IMG/VR virus record: IMGVR_UViG_3300028610_000269
Location: 1-20,435 of that record
Direction: 5' to 3' (one strand)
Source of the DNA: a virus
DNA: 20,435 bases
Shown here: positions 14,212 through 20,435 of the stretch, piece by piece
Layout of the letters: every line of letters begins with the position of its first letter
How positions within the stretch are numbered: the first letter of the stretch is position 1
Notes under the pieces: generated by a model
Told to the model about the DNA's origin: nothing
Databases searched by the model: none
The model's input: the letters and a program-made list of their open reading frames with translations, nothing else
Position numbers and translations under genes: made by a program

Positions 14212-15126
14212 CTAGGTGCCACCTCCCGGTGATCCGTATGCACCACGCCAGTCAGACCAGCCGTAGCTGTAGCGCTCTCGTGCTTTGTAACGCAGGTTGC
14301 CGGTCTCGAAGTCGCCCTCGATTCCACGCTGCACGTTCTTCCGCACAAAATGCTTCAGCCCATCAGGGCAATCCGTTAAAAGAAACCAAGCATCGGGGTC
14401 AGTAAATCGGTGATTTACACAGAACCCGTCTTGCACAGTTCCCAGTGTGTTGATTGCATTGATGTCGTTATCGCCAGTGCCAGTCCGATACGGCGACTGC
14501 AGGATCCGCGTTGCCACGAATTGCAGTTGTGTCGGAACGGCCATCTTGCTGATCTGACAAGCGATCGGGATTCCCCGGTCGTCATCAAACTCAGAGATGT
14601 CGATGGCTGCCTGCTCCAATGAAGCCTCGGACAGATCAGCTGCGACCGCCAGGGTGTTAGCCTGGACGCCACCGCCGAACTGCGGATGTGATGCACTGAA
14701 CAGCGGCACGCCGTCGCCACCTGGGAAGGTAGCGTCGAAGCCGTTATTCAGGATGTCAGCACCCTTAACTTCTTTGGTCTGTTGAAGTGAACGAGCGAGT
14801 GCTCGAGCGTACTTGCTACCGATAGAGCCGTACAAGCCATCTTCCTCGGCTTCCTCAGTGATCGAGAAAGCAAGAGCAATCGTCTCATGCGTATATCGGG
14901 CAACGTAACTCTCTGCCCCCTCGTCGTACGCGACACCCTCCCCTTCAGGCTTGACCGGTGCTGCGTCGAAGCCAGCGAGCAGAACATCTTCCTCGAAGGC
15001 CTTGACCGACCGTTCGATTGCGAAAAGATATTTCCACTCTTCTGGGTAGCGTGCGTACTCCATGCCAAACACCGTGTTCAGCCCTTCCTGCAGCTGCTTC
15101 CTAAAGTCAGCGCGATTCATAGCCAT
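14212..15126 (-). CDS. Major capsid protein (HK97-fold, Mu gpT-like type)
   Basis: This 304-residue protein has a strong AAAGGAGA ribosome-binding site about 6 bases before the ATG. The opening MAMNRADFRKQLQEGLNTVF is followed by FAIERSVKAFEEDVLLAGFD and an acidic loop. Then YVARYTHETIALAFSITEEA and EEDGLYGSIGSKYARALARS form the spine-helix region (about residues 74-114). A conserved GVPLFSASHPQFGGG loop lies near 139-153, and KMAVPTQLQFVATRILQS near 193-210. The C-terminus has HFVRKNVQRGIEGDFETGNL followed by YKARERYSYGWSDWRGAYGS. These features fit the capsid proteins of many aquatic phages related to the Mu gpT group, with the HK97 fold. Placement after scaffold-like and capsid-associated genes supports it. 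No separate prohead protease domain is seen here, and cleavage cannot be judged. Confidence 0.87.
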   Translation of the reverse strand: MAMNRADFRKQLQEGLNTVFGMEYARYPEEWKYLFAIERSVKAFEEDVLLAGFDAAPVKPEGEGVAYDEGAESYVARYTHETIALAFSITEEAEEDGLYGSIGSKYARALARSLQQTKEVKGADILNNGFDATFPGGDGVPLFSASHPQFGGGVQANTLAVAADLSEASLEQAAIDISEFDDDRGIPIACQISKMAVPTQLQFVATRILQSPYRTGTGDNDINAINTLGTVQDGFCVNHRFTDPDAWFLLTDCPDGLKHFVRKNVQRGIEGDFETGNLRYKARERYSYGWSDWRGAYGSPGGGT

Positions 15127-15138
15127 GTTGCGTCTCCT

Positions 15139-15735
15139 TTAGATCGCAGTTACTGCGGACCTGTTCTCATGGTCATTTATGAGAACCAGGGCGTCAGCAA
15201 ACTCGCCAAAGTCGTTGTTAACCGCAGGGCCAGCAAGCCCCAAGATCTTCAGTGGCCCTGTTCCACCCAACCCACTACGGTCAAGTTCGAAGGCGCTACG
15301 ACCTGTGAAAGCATTCCCCGCACCAACTAGGTAGTCGCCTATTTGGCCGACATCTACTGCAGCTAGTCCGAGTGCGCCTGATACTTGGATCACGAATCTC
15401 ATATCGGGATCGTCGTATACCAGCGCCTCTACCGGGCTGCGGGGGTCCTCTTGTACTACTGTGCCTCCAACCCATCTGGGCCGGAACTGTTGTTCGCCAT
15501 TGCTATCGACGTAACGTACGCCTGCGAACACGCCTACAGCGCGATCGCTTGCTCCGCATACATCAATAAAAGCTCGACCATTCAACGCACTTGCCGAACC
15601 CGTCGTCTTCACCGGATCACCGGAAAAGATGTCGTTTGCGTGCTGGTCAGCAATGGCGTAAGCGGTCAGCCGCTGAGGCGTTCCACCAGTTCCATGCACA
15701 TGTGGGGAGAGACCGTTTGGTCTGTCCACGTTCAT
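15139..15735 (-). CDS. Candidate capsid-associated/decoration protein
   Basis: This is a 198-residue protein with a GGAGGG ribosome-binding site about 9 bases before the ATG, ending 12 bases before the capsid start. The N-terminus MNVDRPNGLSPHVHGTGGTP is followed by QRLTAYAIADQHANDIFSGD and VKTTGSASALNGRAFIDVCG. Then a DRAVGVFAGVRYVDSNGEQQ strand (about residues 64-83) and VEALVYDDPDMRFVIQVSGA (about 102-121) complete the core. The motif order (G-G-T-P-x-R, DIFxGDPV, VGVFAGVRYVD, DDPxxxFxxQ) matches a family found next to the capsid gene in many aquatic phages. A compact beta-rich head decoration or auxiliary capsid role is likely but not proven by sequence. Confidence 0.68.
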   Translation of the reverse strand: MNVDRPNGLSPHVHGTGGTPQRLTAYAIADQHANDIFSGDPVKTTGSASALNGRAFIDVCGASDRAVGVFAGVRYVDSNGEQQFRPRWVGGTVVQEDPRSPVEALVYDDPDMRFVIQVSGALGLAAVDVGQIGDYLVGAGNAFTGRSAFELDRSGLGGTGPLKILGLAGPAVNNDFGEFADALVLINDHENRSAVTAI

Positions 15736-15775
15736 TCGGATAAGCCCTCCGCTATATCGTCATGAGGTTAATTGA

Positions 15776-16519
15776 TCAAAAGTCGTCGTCGGCTGCCTCT
15801 ACTTGCCTGGCTGTACCTTGGGCGACTCTCACCCTGGAGCGCGATTGCGATCGGATATTTCCGAAACCGATATGGTCCTCGCTATGCACTCCCTTGACTT
15901 GCCGTTCGACCGCGCCAGTTTGCCGAGCTTGCTTGCGCTTGTAGAAGCGTTCGCGTTGCTGAGCGACACGTTCAGGCATTTCCATCAGGATCAAATCCTC
16001 TGCGCCGATATAATCTCCGTCGCCCAGGCTGTCGTGTTGGATGATCGGCAGTGAAAGACCACCCATGGCCGAAGCCTTGACTGGTCGCCATCCCTCACGC
16101 ATTGCCTTTCTTAGGCGAGCGGTGTCTCGGACGTTTCCAAGACGTATCCGAATCCAACGCTGAACCATGCCCGGCCTGGCCGGCGGGGCTTCAAGGTCTG
16201 ACGGCCTGATCCACTCGGTGACCTCGTTATCGAGATCGGCCGTGTAGTCAGATGCCGCTGCTTGGTCGGTGTTTTCATCATGCGGTGCCTCGTGCCCTGT
16301 ACCGGCTGGGTGCACCATCTGATCGCCAGTGTTTCTCTGGCCAGTCTTCTCAGCTTTGCGGCGCTCGAGAGCGTCACGTCTGCCTTTCTGCATTTTCTCA
16401 ACCGCTGCCTTTTGGGCAGGAGTTCTTTCTGGTTTCTCCGCCTCTGCGACCGTCGGATCAAATTCCTCGGTGGCATCGACGTCGACATCAAACACGCTAT
16501 CGCCTTGACCAGGGTTCAT
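15776..16519 (-). CDS. Head-region protein, possible assembly factor
   Basis: This 247-residue protein has an AAAGGAG ribosome-binding site 7 bases before its ATG, which overlaps the scaffold stop as ATGA. Residues 1-90 are acidic and low in complexity, with a basic helix (TPAQKAAVEKMQKGRRDALE). Residues about 100-175 form the conserved part: VTEWIRPSDLEAPPARPGMV, then QRWIRIRLGNVRDTARLRKA and a REGWRPV motif. The RWIR...REGWRPV pair recurs in proteins beside scaffold and capsid genes of aquatic phages, where no function is known. A helical QQRERFYKRKQARQTGAVER segment follows, and the end is acidic (AADDDF). It may help head assembly or form a minor virion component. Confidence 0.66.
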   Translation of the reverse strand: MNPGQGDSVFDVDVDATEEFDPTVAEAEKPERTPAQKAAVEKMQKGRRDALERRKAEKTGQRNTGDQMVHPAGTGHEAPHDENTDQAAASDYTADLDNEVTEWIRPSDLEAPPARPGMVQRWIRIRLGNVRDTARLRKAMREGWRPVKASAMGGLSLPIIQHDSLGDGDYIGAEDLILMEMPERVAQQRERFYKRKQARQTGAVERQVKGVHSEDHIGFGNIRSQSRSRVRVAQGTARQVEAADDDF

Positions 16520-17559
16520 GACGCTCTCCTTTCAGCTTCTCGCCTATTGGTTTCGGCCACCTGCTTGGCGTACTCGGCACAGTGCTCAGGGTCCTGGGGA
16601 TCCAGGTGGAACCTGACCATGTTGGCCTTGTGCGCAGCAGTGAGCACGATCTTCTTCCCACCGCCTTGACCGTTGTCGCCGCGTTTGCTTCCACGTCGCT
16701 GCCCGCCGGCACCGCCGGGTTGCGCAACAGGTGACTTGCGGCGGCCTCTGCCGTCACCAAGATCGAGATCAACATCGATATCGTCTGGGTCTGGCTCACG
16801 CAGGCCTTCGTACTTCTTGTCAAAGTTATGGTTGAAGCGGGTCCAGTAGGCATCGCTGTTCGGGTCGAAACCCATCCCAACGAGCTTCTTGTCGAGCTTC
16901 CTGGCATACACGACAGCATCTTCATGATCGGGATCAGACCACCAGGTCTGGTTGTCCCGAATGAATTGCACGGCGCGTTTGTTTGCTGGCTGGTCTGCAG
17001 CCCTGTCCCCGTCCAGGTCCTCGATGATTGACACGGAGGCCTCAGCGGCAGCCTGCTTGGCCTGCTTCTCGCTGTTGAGTGCGATCAGGTCAGAGTTCAG
17101 CTTGGACTGGGCTTTGGTATCGCCTTCCTCCATCGCCGCTTCCATCTCTTCAGTCAGCCGCGTTTCTTCCGCGGCGAACTCATCCTCGATGGCGTCGATC
17201 TCCTTGCCTGCCTTGAGTTCCGCAACCTCCTGTCTCAGGGTGCTTAGCTCGCCGGCAACCTCGGTGCTTCGCTCGTCGAGGTCCTGCTCTAACTGATCTG
17301 ATTTGCGCCTGGCTTCCAGCGCTTCGCGTCGTTGGTCTTTCGAGCCACCGTCTTTATCGTTCGCGGATGTATCGTCATCGGCGTCTGACGTAGCGGCGCT
17401 CACAGCTTTGCCAAGATCTTCCTCATCGAGGTCGACCTCCACAAAAGCCTCGTCCGGATTCTCAGGGTCCTCGACCATGTCCCCAAACCCGGCGGCAGAT
17501 ACCGGCGTGGATTCACGGCGGATATCTTCGAACTCGTAGTCGAATTGTTTCTTAGGCAT
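16516..17559 (-). CDS. Scaffolding-like head assembly protein
   Basis: The chosen start is the ATG at 17559 (MPKKQFDYEFEDIRRESTPV), preceded by GGAGGG about 5 bases away, giving 347 residues. An in-frame ATG at 17583 has no comparable site and is rejected. Residues about 1-85 are acidic and disordered (FVEVDLDEEDLGKAVSAATS). Residues about 85-190 form a long charged coiled coil, including LEQDLDERSTEVAGELSTLR and QEVAELKAGKEIDAIEDEFA. A folded section follows (RAVQFIRDNQTWWSDPDHED, then YWTRFNHNFDKKYEGL). The C-terminus is basic (RRGSKRGDNGQGGGKK) before a final helix. An acidic coiled coil with a basic tail just before the capsid gene is typical of phage scaffolding proteins, which guide procapsid assembly and then leave. 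Confidence 0.76.
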   Translation of the reverse strand: MPKKQFDYEFEDIRRESTPVSAAGFGDMVEDPENPDEAFVEVDLDEEDLGKAVSAATSDADDDTSANDKDGGSKDQRREALEARRKSDQLEQDLDERSTEVAGELSTLRQEVAELKAGKEIDAIEDEFAAEETRLTEEMEAAMEEGDTKAQSKLNSDLIALNSEKQAKQAAAEASVSIIEDLDGDRAADQPANKRAVQFIRDNQTWWSDPDHEDAVVYARKLDKKLVGMGFDPNSDAYWTRFNHNFDKKYEGLREPDPDDIDVDLDLGDGRGRRKSPVAQPGGAGGQRRGSKRGDNGQGGGKKIVLTAAHKANMVRFHLDPQDPEHCAEYAKQVAETNRREAERRAS

Positions 17560-17619
17560 GCTGCCCTCCAGCGGCCTGTGCATGAAACTTACAGAGTCAC
17601 GTGCACGATGTCACGATGA

Positions 17620-18138
17620 TTAGATCGCTAACGTATCGAGTCTCTCCGGCTGATCTGTCTCGCCCCACATTTCGGTGTCGGTGATGAGTACGAACTGCAA
17701 GCCGTCAATCGTTCGAAAACGAGTGCCGGCATTCTTGTAGAACACTACCTTGTCGCCCAGCTTCGGGTTGTCCTCGCGCCTGAGCTTAAGCCCTGCACGA
17801 GTCTTCGCCTTATACGCCAGGCGCCCTATCGCAACTACCATCCCCGTGTACGTTAAGTACGCTTCGATGTCCCTGGTCTCTCGTGTCAACTGAAAACCCC
17901 ACGCGGTGGTTTCATCAGGTTCGCGAATCATGACCAGGCATCGCCAGTACAACGGTCTGAACGGTACATGCGGCGCCCGTGGCCTGCGCCACGGTCTCAG
18001 GAAATTAGACAGCCGAACTTGCCAGCGTCTCTGATCTGCGCACCATTCCGCGATTTCATCGTATACGGCATTAGCTGCCTTAACTTTCACGTCTCGTGCG
18101 ACGACCAGGTCAACGACTTGCTCAGCGGTTTCACTCAT
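17620..18138 (-). CDS. GroES-like co-chaperonin
   Basis: This 172-residue protein starts at an ATG with a GGAGGA ribosome-binding site about 9 bases upstream and an ATGA overlap to the preceding gene. Residues about 61-159 follow the GroES order. RPLYWRCLVMIREPDETTAW lines up with the GroES opening strand and the start of its mobile loop. TYTGMVVAIGRLAYK lines up with the central strand. LGDKVVFYKNAGTRF lines up with the GDIVIF strand, and GLQFVLITDTEMWG with the closing strand. GroES-like phage proteins (T4 gp31, RB49 CocO) cap host GroEL for capsid folding, and the position between portal and scaffold fits that. A 60-residue helical, basic N-terminal extension is absent from standard GroES. 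The GroEL-binding tripeptide is FQL in place of IVL. Confidence 0.78.
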   Translation of the reverse strand: MSETAEQVVDLVVARDVKVKAANAVYDEIAEWCADQRRWQVRLSNFLRPWRRPRAPHVPFRPLYWRCLVMIREPDETTAWGFQLTRETRDIEAYLTYTGMVVAIGRLAYKAKTRAGLKLRREDNPKLGDKVVFYKNAGTRFRTIDGLQFVLITDTEMWGETDQPERLDTLAI

Positions 18139-18332
18139 GTCGGTAGTTCCTCCAGTTCATCATCGTCGGCATCGTCGTCCGAGAGTTCCACGATAAAATC
18201 ACGTAGGTCCTTGAGCGCGGAGACTTCGCCAACCTTGCGGTTGTATTTGTCGTCCTCTAACCCGGTGTCCATAGCGTCGTGGGCATCTGAAACTTTGCTA
18301 TCGATGCGATTCAGAAGTTGCCGTTTGTTCAA
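18135..18332 (-). CDS. Small acidic helical protein
   Basis: This protein has 65 residues. The best start is TTG at 18332, with GAGGG about 9 bases upstream; the only later methionine (residue 21) would leave a much shorter product. The sequence MNKRQLLNRIDSKVSDAHDA begins an amphipathic helix, and a second helix (VSALKDLRDFIVEL) follows near residues 37-50. The C-terminus is strongly acidic (SDDDADDDELEELPT). It overlaps the co-chaperonin gene as ATGA, so the two are probably co-translated. I do not recognise the family. It may be an accessory to the co-chaperonin or a head assembly factor. Confidence 0.5.
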   Translation of the reverse strand: MNKRQLLNRIDSKVSDAHDAMDTGLEDDKYNRKVGEVSALKDLRDFIVELSDDDADDDELEELPT

Positions 18333-18365
18333 TGCAATAAGCCCTCGTGACCAGGGCGGTGGCGG

Positions 18366-18587
18366 TTACCAATCGGATGCGCCACCGTCCCCGGTCTTTT
18401 GGTTTTTCCCCATGGCGCCGCACGCATCGTCTTGCTTCGACGATTGCCCGGTCCCCATCGTATTGCGAGCATGGCTCGGTGAAGCCTTGTGAAGCTTTGA
18501 CTTCTCCTCGCCGGACTCGCCCCCTCCTTGGATCTCGGTGCTCTTCGAGAAATCCTCGTCAGGTCTACCTGCAGCTTTCTTAGGCAT
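18366..18587 (-). CDS. Small hydrophilic protein with QKTGDG motif (second copy)
   Basis: The start is chosen as the ATG at 18587 (MPKKAAGRPDEDFSKSTEIQ), which has GAAGGGGT about 7 bases upstream, giving 73 residues. An in-frame ATG at 18662 has no such site and lies in the upstream gene. The protein is hydrophilic, lysine/glycine/serine-rich and probably disordered. Residues 57-68 (GAMGKNQKTGDG) match residues 38-49 of the gene just upstream. A weaker related stretch, NTMGTGQSSKQDD, lies near residues 42-54. It sits between portal and co-chaperonin genes. The role is unknown. Confidence 0.55.
   Translation of the reverse strand: MPKKAAGRPDEDFSKSTEIQGGGESGEEKSKLHKASPSHARNTMGTGQSSKQDDACGAMGKNQKTGDGGASDW
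18384..18419 (-). repeat. QKTGDG motif repeat, copy 2
   Basis: This segment encodes GAMGKNQKTGDG in the second small protein. It aligns with 18625-18660 over 12 codons, with 10 of 12 residues identical. The DNA shares CCGGTCTT and CCCATGG blocks on the plus strand, so a common origin is likely. Confidence 0.65.
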
Positions 18588-18588
18588 G

Positions 18589-18771
18589 CTAGTACCCCTT
18601 CGAAGAACCCTTCTCGTTCTCCATGCCGTCACCGGTCTTCTGACCCTTGCCCATGGTTCCATGGGTAGAGTCCTGACCGCCGCCCTTCATCGACTCACTA
18701 ACCTTCGTGGCCGAGCGCCCCGCATCCATGTCGGGTGATGGCTTTGGATGCTTCAGATATGTGGTTCCCAT
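18589..18771 (-). CDS. Small hydrophilic protein with QKTGDG motif (first copy)
   Basis: This is a 60-residue protein with an AGGAGG ribosome-binding site 9 bases before its ATG. The sequence opens MGTTYLKHPKPSPDMDAGRS, and residues 38-49 read GTMGKGQKTGDG, followed by the basic tail MENEKGSSKGY. The next gene starts one base after this stop and carries the same motif. The protein is hydrophilic and has no signal peptide, hydrophobic segment or recognised domain. Its strong ribosome-binding site and tight spacing support a real gene. The function is unknown; a small virion or head-assembly component is possible. Confidence 0.55.
   Translation of the reverse strand: MGTTYLKHPKPSPDMDAGRSATKVSESMKGGGQDSTHGTMGKGQKTGDGMENEKGSSKGY
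18625..18660 (-). repeat. QKTGDG motif repeat, copy 1
   Basis: This segment encodes GTMGKGQKTGDG in the first small protein. It aligns with 18384-18419, differing at two residues (T/A and G/N). The flanking protein sequence does not align, so only the motif is duplicated or conserved. Confidence 0.65.
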
Positions 18772-18824
18772 AACCGAATGCCTCCTCGTTGCGCGCTGAT
18801 CTTGTGCCGGCTCAGCGCTTACCG
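18772..18824. other. Short intergenic gap without a recognised element
   Basis: These 53 bases between two small genes hold the AGGAGG ribosome-binding site of the downstream gene. I see no terminator, no promoter-like -35/-10 pair on the minus strand and no open frame of useful length. All other intergenic gaps in the window are shorter than 100 bases. Confidence 0.4.
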
Positions 18825-19043
18825 CTATTTCGATACTTCTCGCTGCAGCAATTCGTGGATCGCTTGCTGCTGTCCCTGGCCGCCGGCATACAGTCGCCTG
18901 ATGTAGGCGAGCAGATCCCGGAAGCCCATGTTCAATTCCTTCGCAGCCGCGGCGAATGGCCGTGGTTGTAGCGGCGGTCGCACTCCTCTGCGCTGCAGGA
19001 ATGCCCTGGCCGCTCTAATCTCAGCGGGCGTCGGCGCCGCCAC
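18825..19043 (-). CDS. Small helical protein following the portal
   Basis: This 72-residue protein starts at a GTG inside the last 23 bases of the portal gene. A purine-rich stretch (GAAGAAGAAG) lies about 4 bases upstream, and no ATG is available before residue 39. The sequence begins MAAPTPAEIRAARAFLQRRG. A helix FAAAAKELNMGFRDLLAYIR (about residues 30-49) and a glutamine-rich helix, GGQGQQQAIHELLQREVSK, complete it. It is basic and lacks membrane or signal segments. Overlap with the portal gene suggests co-translation. I do not recognise a family. Confidence 0.5.
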   Translation of the reverse strand: MAAPTPAEIRAARAFLQRRGVRPPLQPRPFAAAAKELNMGFRDLLAYIRRLYAGGQGQQQAIHELLQREVSK

Positions 19044-20435
19044 CGGTCTTCTTCTTCGGCGGCGGCCTGTTGGTCTCGCGCTCCGCTTTCCGTGACCTGC
19101 TGGCCGGCGCCTTCACTAACGCTTTACGTTTAGCCGCAGCGAGCTTCTGCTCGCGCTCGATGTCGGCTTCGCTCTCGTCGTCTTTGCGTGCCTCCTCTGC
19201 TTCGAATGCTGCCTGCTTCTGGTCCATCTCCTGCGCGTGCGCTTCGGCCGCCTGGCGCCGCTTCTCGTTGTGCTCGGCCTTCATGCGCTCGAGCTTCTGA
19301 ATGGTCTCGGCATCCTTGGCGTCCTCGATCGCCTTGACCTCGGCCTCTTCCGGCGACAGCGGTGGCCCGCCCTCGGCAGCTTCCTTCTCCTGCTTCGCCT
19401 GGCGCTGCTTGGCGGCGATGGCCTGGCTGAGCATGGTCTCGATCTCGGGTGGCAGGTCCTCGGTCTCGGCCTCGTCGTACAGATCGAATGGCGGCAGATC
19501 CATGCCCAGCATCTGCTCGGCTTCCTTGCGGTACTGGCTGACCAGGTGCTCCATCTTGTGCGACATGAACACCGGCTCGACCTGCTTCCACAGATCCGGC
19601 TCGCCCGTCGCCATCATCTCAGAGAACTCCTGGTGCACCGCCATGTGGGCATCATCGTCCTGGGTGGTCATGACCTGCACCGGCAGGCCGGTGGCCATCA
19701 TCTGATTCTCACTCACCGGATCCAGGTTCTTCGGCGTTGTGTCCTCCGGCAGCAGCTTGTCGACCTCCGGCACCTTGAGCGCTGCCAGCATGCGGCGGTG
19801 CGCTTCCTTGCGCCCCTTCTCGCCGTATAGGTCCGGAGCCGACTCGACAAGCTCGAGCACGCCTTGCGATTGGGCGATGCGCTGCACGCTCGAGAAAATG
19901 TTCGGATCCGATACCGGGATGACGTCGACGCGACCGTCGAAGTCCTGCTTCAGTACTACCTTGCTCTCGCCGCCAAGCTCGTACGGGTACTCGTCCCGAT
20001 CCATAAGCTCGAAGTTCAGCTGCGCCATCAGCGAAAGCTCTTCGCGCATTGCCTTGTGCAGGCGCTTGTGGATGGCTGACTGTGGCTTGCCGGCCTGCTC
20101 GATCAGCGCCAGCGTAGTGCCGACGGGTCCGCGGTTGTCGGCGCCACCCGTGATGACCTCGGTGACCCCCATGAATTCTTTGCCACGCTGGATCAGATTC
20201 TCGTAGGTAGTGGCCAGGGCTGGACTTGGCTCGTTGACCGGCAGCGGCAGGAATGCCTGCTGCAGATCCTCAGGCGACATGTCGATGTCACGGAACTCAC
20301 CCAGCGTGAAGCGATGCTCGCCACTTATCTTGGCCTTCTTGCTCTTAAAGCCTCCAGGTAGATTGGATAGCGCTGCCGTATCAAGTATTGCGCGTAGAGA
20401 TCCAGACGCCGCCTTGGCGAGCGCGCCAATGATGT
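19021..20435 (-). CDS. Portal protein, P22-type (N-terminus outside window)
   Basis: The frame is open from the window end to a stop at 19021, showing 470 residues of the C-terminal part. An ATG at 20280 is internal, since homologous sequence continues upstream of it (LPGGFKSKKAKISGEHRFTL, then GEFRDIDMSPEDLQQAFLPL). The region continues ATTYENLIQRGKEFMGVTEV and GPVGTTLALIEQAGKPQSAI, then HKRLHKAMREELSLMAQLNF. These match the wing and stem part of P22-like portals, the twelve-subunit ring that passes DNA during packaging and ejection. The last 170 residues are lysine/glutamate/alanine-rich helix (QKLERMKAEHNEKRRQAAEA), comparable with the C-terminal barrel of P22. A basic tail ends PPPKKKTGGGADAR. 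Confidence 0.85.
   Translation of the reverse strand, partial: IIGALAKAASGSLRAILDTAALSNLPGGFKSKKAKISGEHRFTLGEFRDIDMSPEDLQQAFLPLPVNEPSPALATTYENLIQRGKEFMGVTEVITGGADNRGPVGTTLALIEQAGKPQSAIHKRLHKAMREELSLMAQLNFELMDRDEYPYELGGESKVVLKQDFDGRVDVIPVSDPNIFSSVQRIAQSQGVLELVESAPDLYGEKGRKEAHRRMLAALKVPEVDKLLPEDTTPKNLDPVSENQMMATGLPVQVMTTQDDDAHMAVHQEFSEMMATGEPDLWKQVEPVFMSHKMEHLVSQYRKEAEQMLGMDLPPFDLYDEAETEDLPPEIETMLSQAIAAKQRQAKQEKEAAEGGPPLSPEEAEVKAIEDAKDAETIQKLERMKAEHNEKRRQAAEAHAQEMDQKQAAFEAEEARKDDESEADIEREQKLAAAKRKALVKAPASRSRKAERETNRPPPKKKTGGGADAR

Noticed and set aside
17600-17607. CGTGCACG palindrome before the scaffold gene, considered as an operator
   Set aside because: Eight-base palindromes are expected by chance, and no -35/-10 promoter pair was found beside it.
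13351-17633. Near-identical 17-base sequence (16 of 17) at 13351-13367 and 17617-17633, each covering the stop codon of its gene
   Set aside because: A rough estimate gives on the order of one such pair by chance in a window this long. It is noted only because both copies are in the same frame at a stop.
18366-18662. Longer version of the second QKTGDG gene starting at 18662, and of the scaffold starting at 17583
   Set aside because: In both cases the internal ATG has a clear ribosome-binding site, and for the small protein the extension overlaps the upstream gene in another frame.
19130-19830. Plus-strand frame of 197 residues and a minus-strand frame of 153 residues within the portal gene
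   Set aside because: Both overlap the clearly portal-coding frame in other phases and show only low-complexity residues caused by the E/K/A-rich portal C-terminus.
1-20435. tRNA genes, CRISPR arrays, insertion sequences, integrase or attachment sites
   Set aside because: I looked for cloverleaf-like sequences, regularly spaced repeats, transposase motifs and terminal inverted repeats and saw none. A tRNA or small RNA search tool could still find weak cases.

Overview
This window is the head and tail structural module of a tailed bacteriophage. All 29 supported genes lie on the minus strand, so transcription runs from the high-coordinate end to the low-coordinate end. The set looks podovirus-like: a P22-type portal, a P22 gp4-like tail accessory factor, a phage SU10-like adaptor and a large P22 gp10/T7 nozzle-like protein, with no tape-measure, sheath or tube gene visible. 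Many genes resemble families I know mainly from phages of marine and other aquatic bacteria. The host is probably a moderately GC-rich bacterium, likely a proteobacterium, but nothing in the window fixes it. No integrase, repressor, tRNA, insertion sequence or CRISPR array was seen. Terminase, replication and lysis genes must lie outside the window.

Layout in transcription order. (1) 20435-17620: C-terminal two thirds of the portal, a small helical protein, two small hydrophilic proteins that share a repeat, a small acidic protein, and a GroES-like co-chaperonin. (2) 17559-14212: acidic coiled-coil scaffold-like protein, a head-region protein of unknown role, a candidate capsid-associated protein, and the major capsid protein. 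The capsid gene is followed by a strong RNA hairpin at 14199-14170. (3) 14118-11344: two tandem related beta-rich proteins, a beta-sandwich protein, and a LamG/concanavalin-like protein that looks circularly permuted. (4) 11341-7329: gp4-like tail accessory factor, a Gly/Pro/Arg-rich very basic protein, a degenerate zinc-ribbon-like protein, a second LamG-like protein, and an SU10-like adaptor with a whole LamG domain inserted in its middle. (5) 7332-1: small tail protein, tail fibre with three fibre repeats, an unknown protein, the 880-residue nozzle-like protein, five small tail/appendage proteins, and a GNAT-like acetyltransferase cut by the window edge.

The genes are packed tightly, many with ATGA or TAATG stop/start overlaps, which suggests one translationally coupled late operon. 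Portal, scaffold, capsid protein and co-chaperonin would act in procapsid assembly. The gp4-like, SU10-like and nozzle-like proteins would close the portal and build the short tail. The LamG, fibre and beta-sandwich proteins are candidates for the virion surface and for glycan or receptor binding. The features most worth a second look are the LamG insertion in the adaptor, the GroES-like gene with an altered mobile loop, the apparent circular permutation, the basic Gly/Pro/Arg protein, and the paired small proteins with a shared QKTGDG motif.
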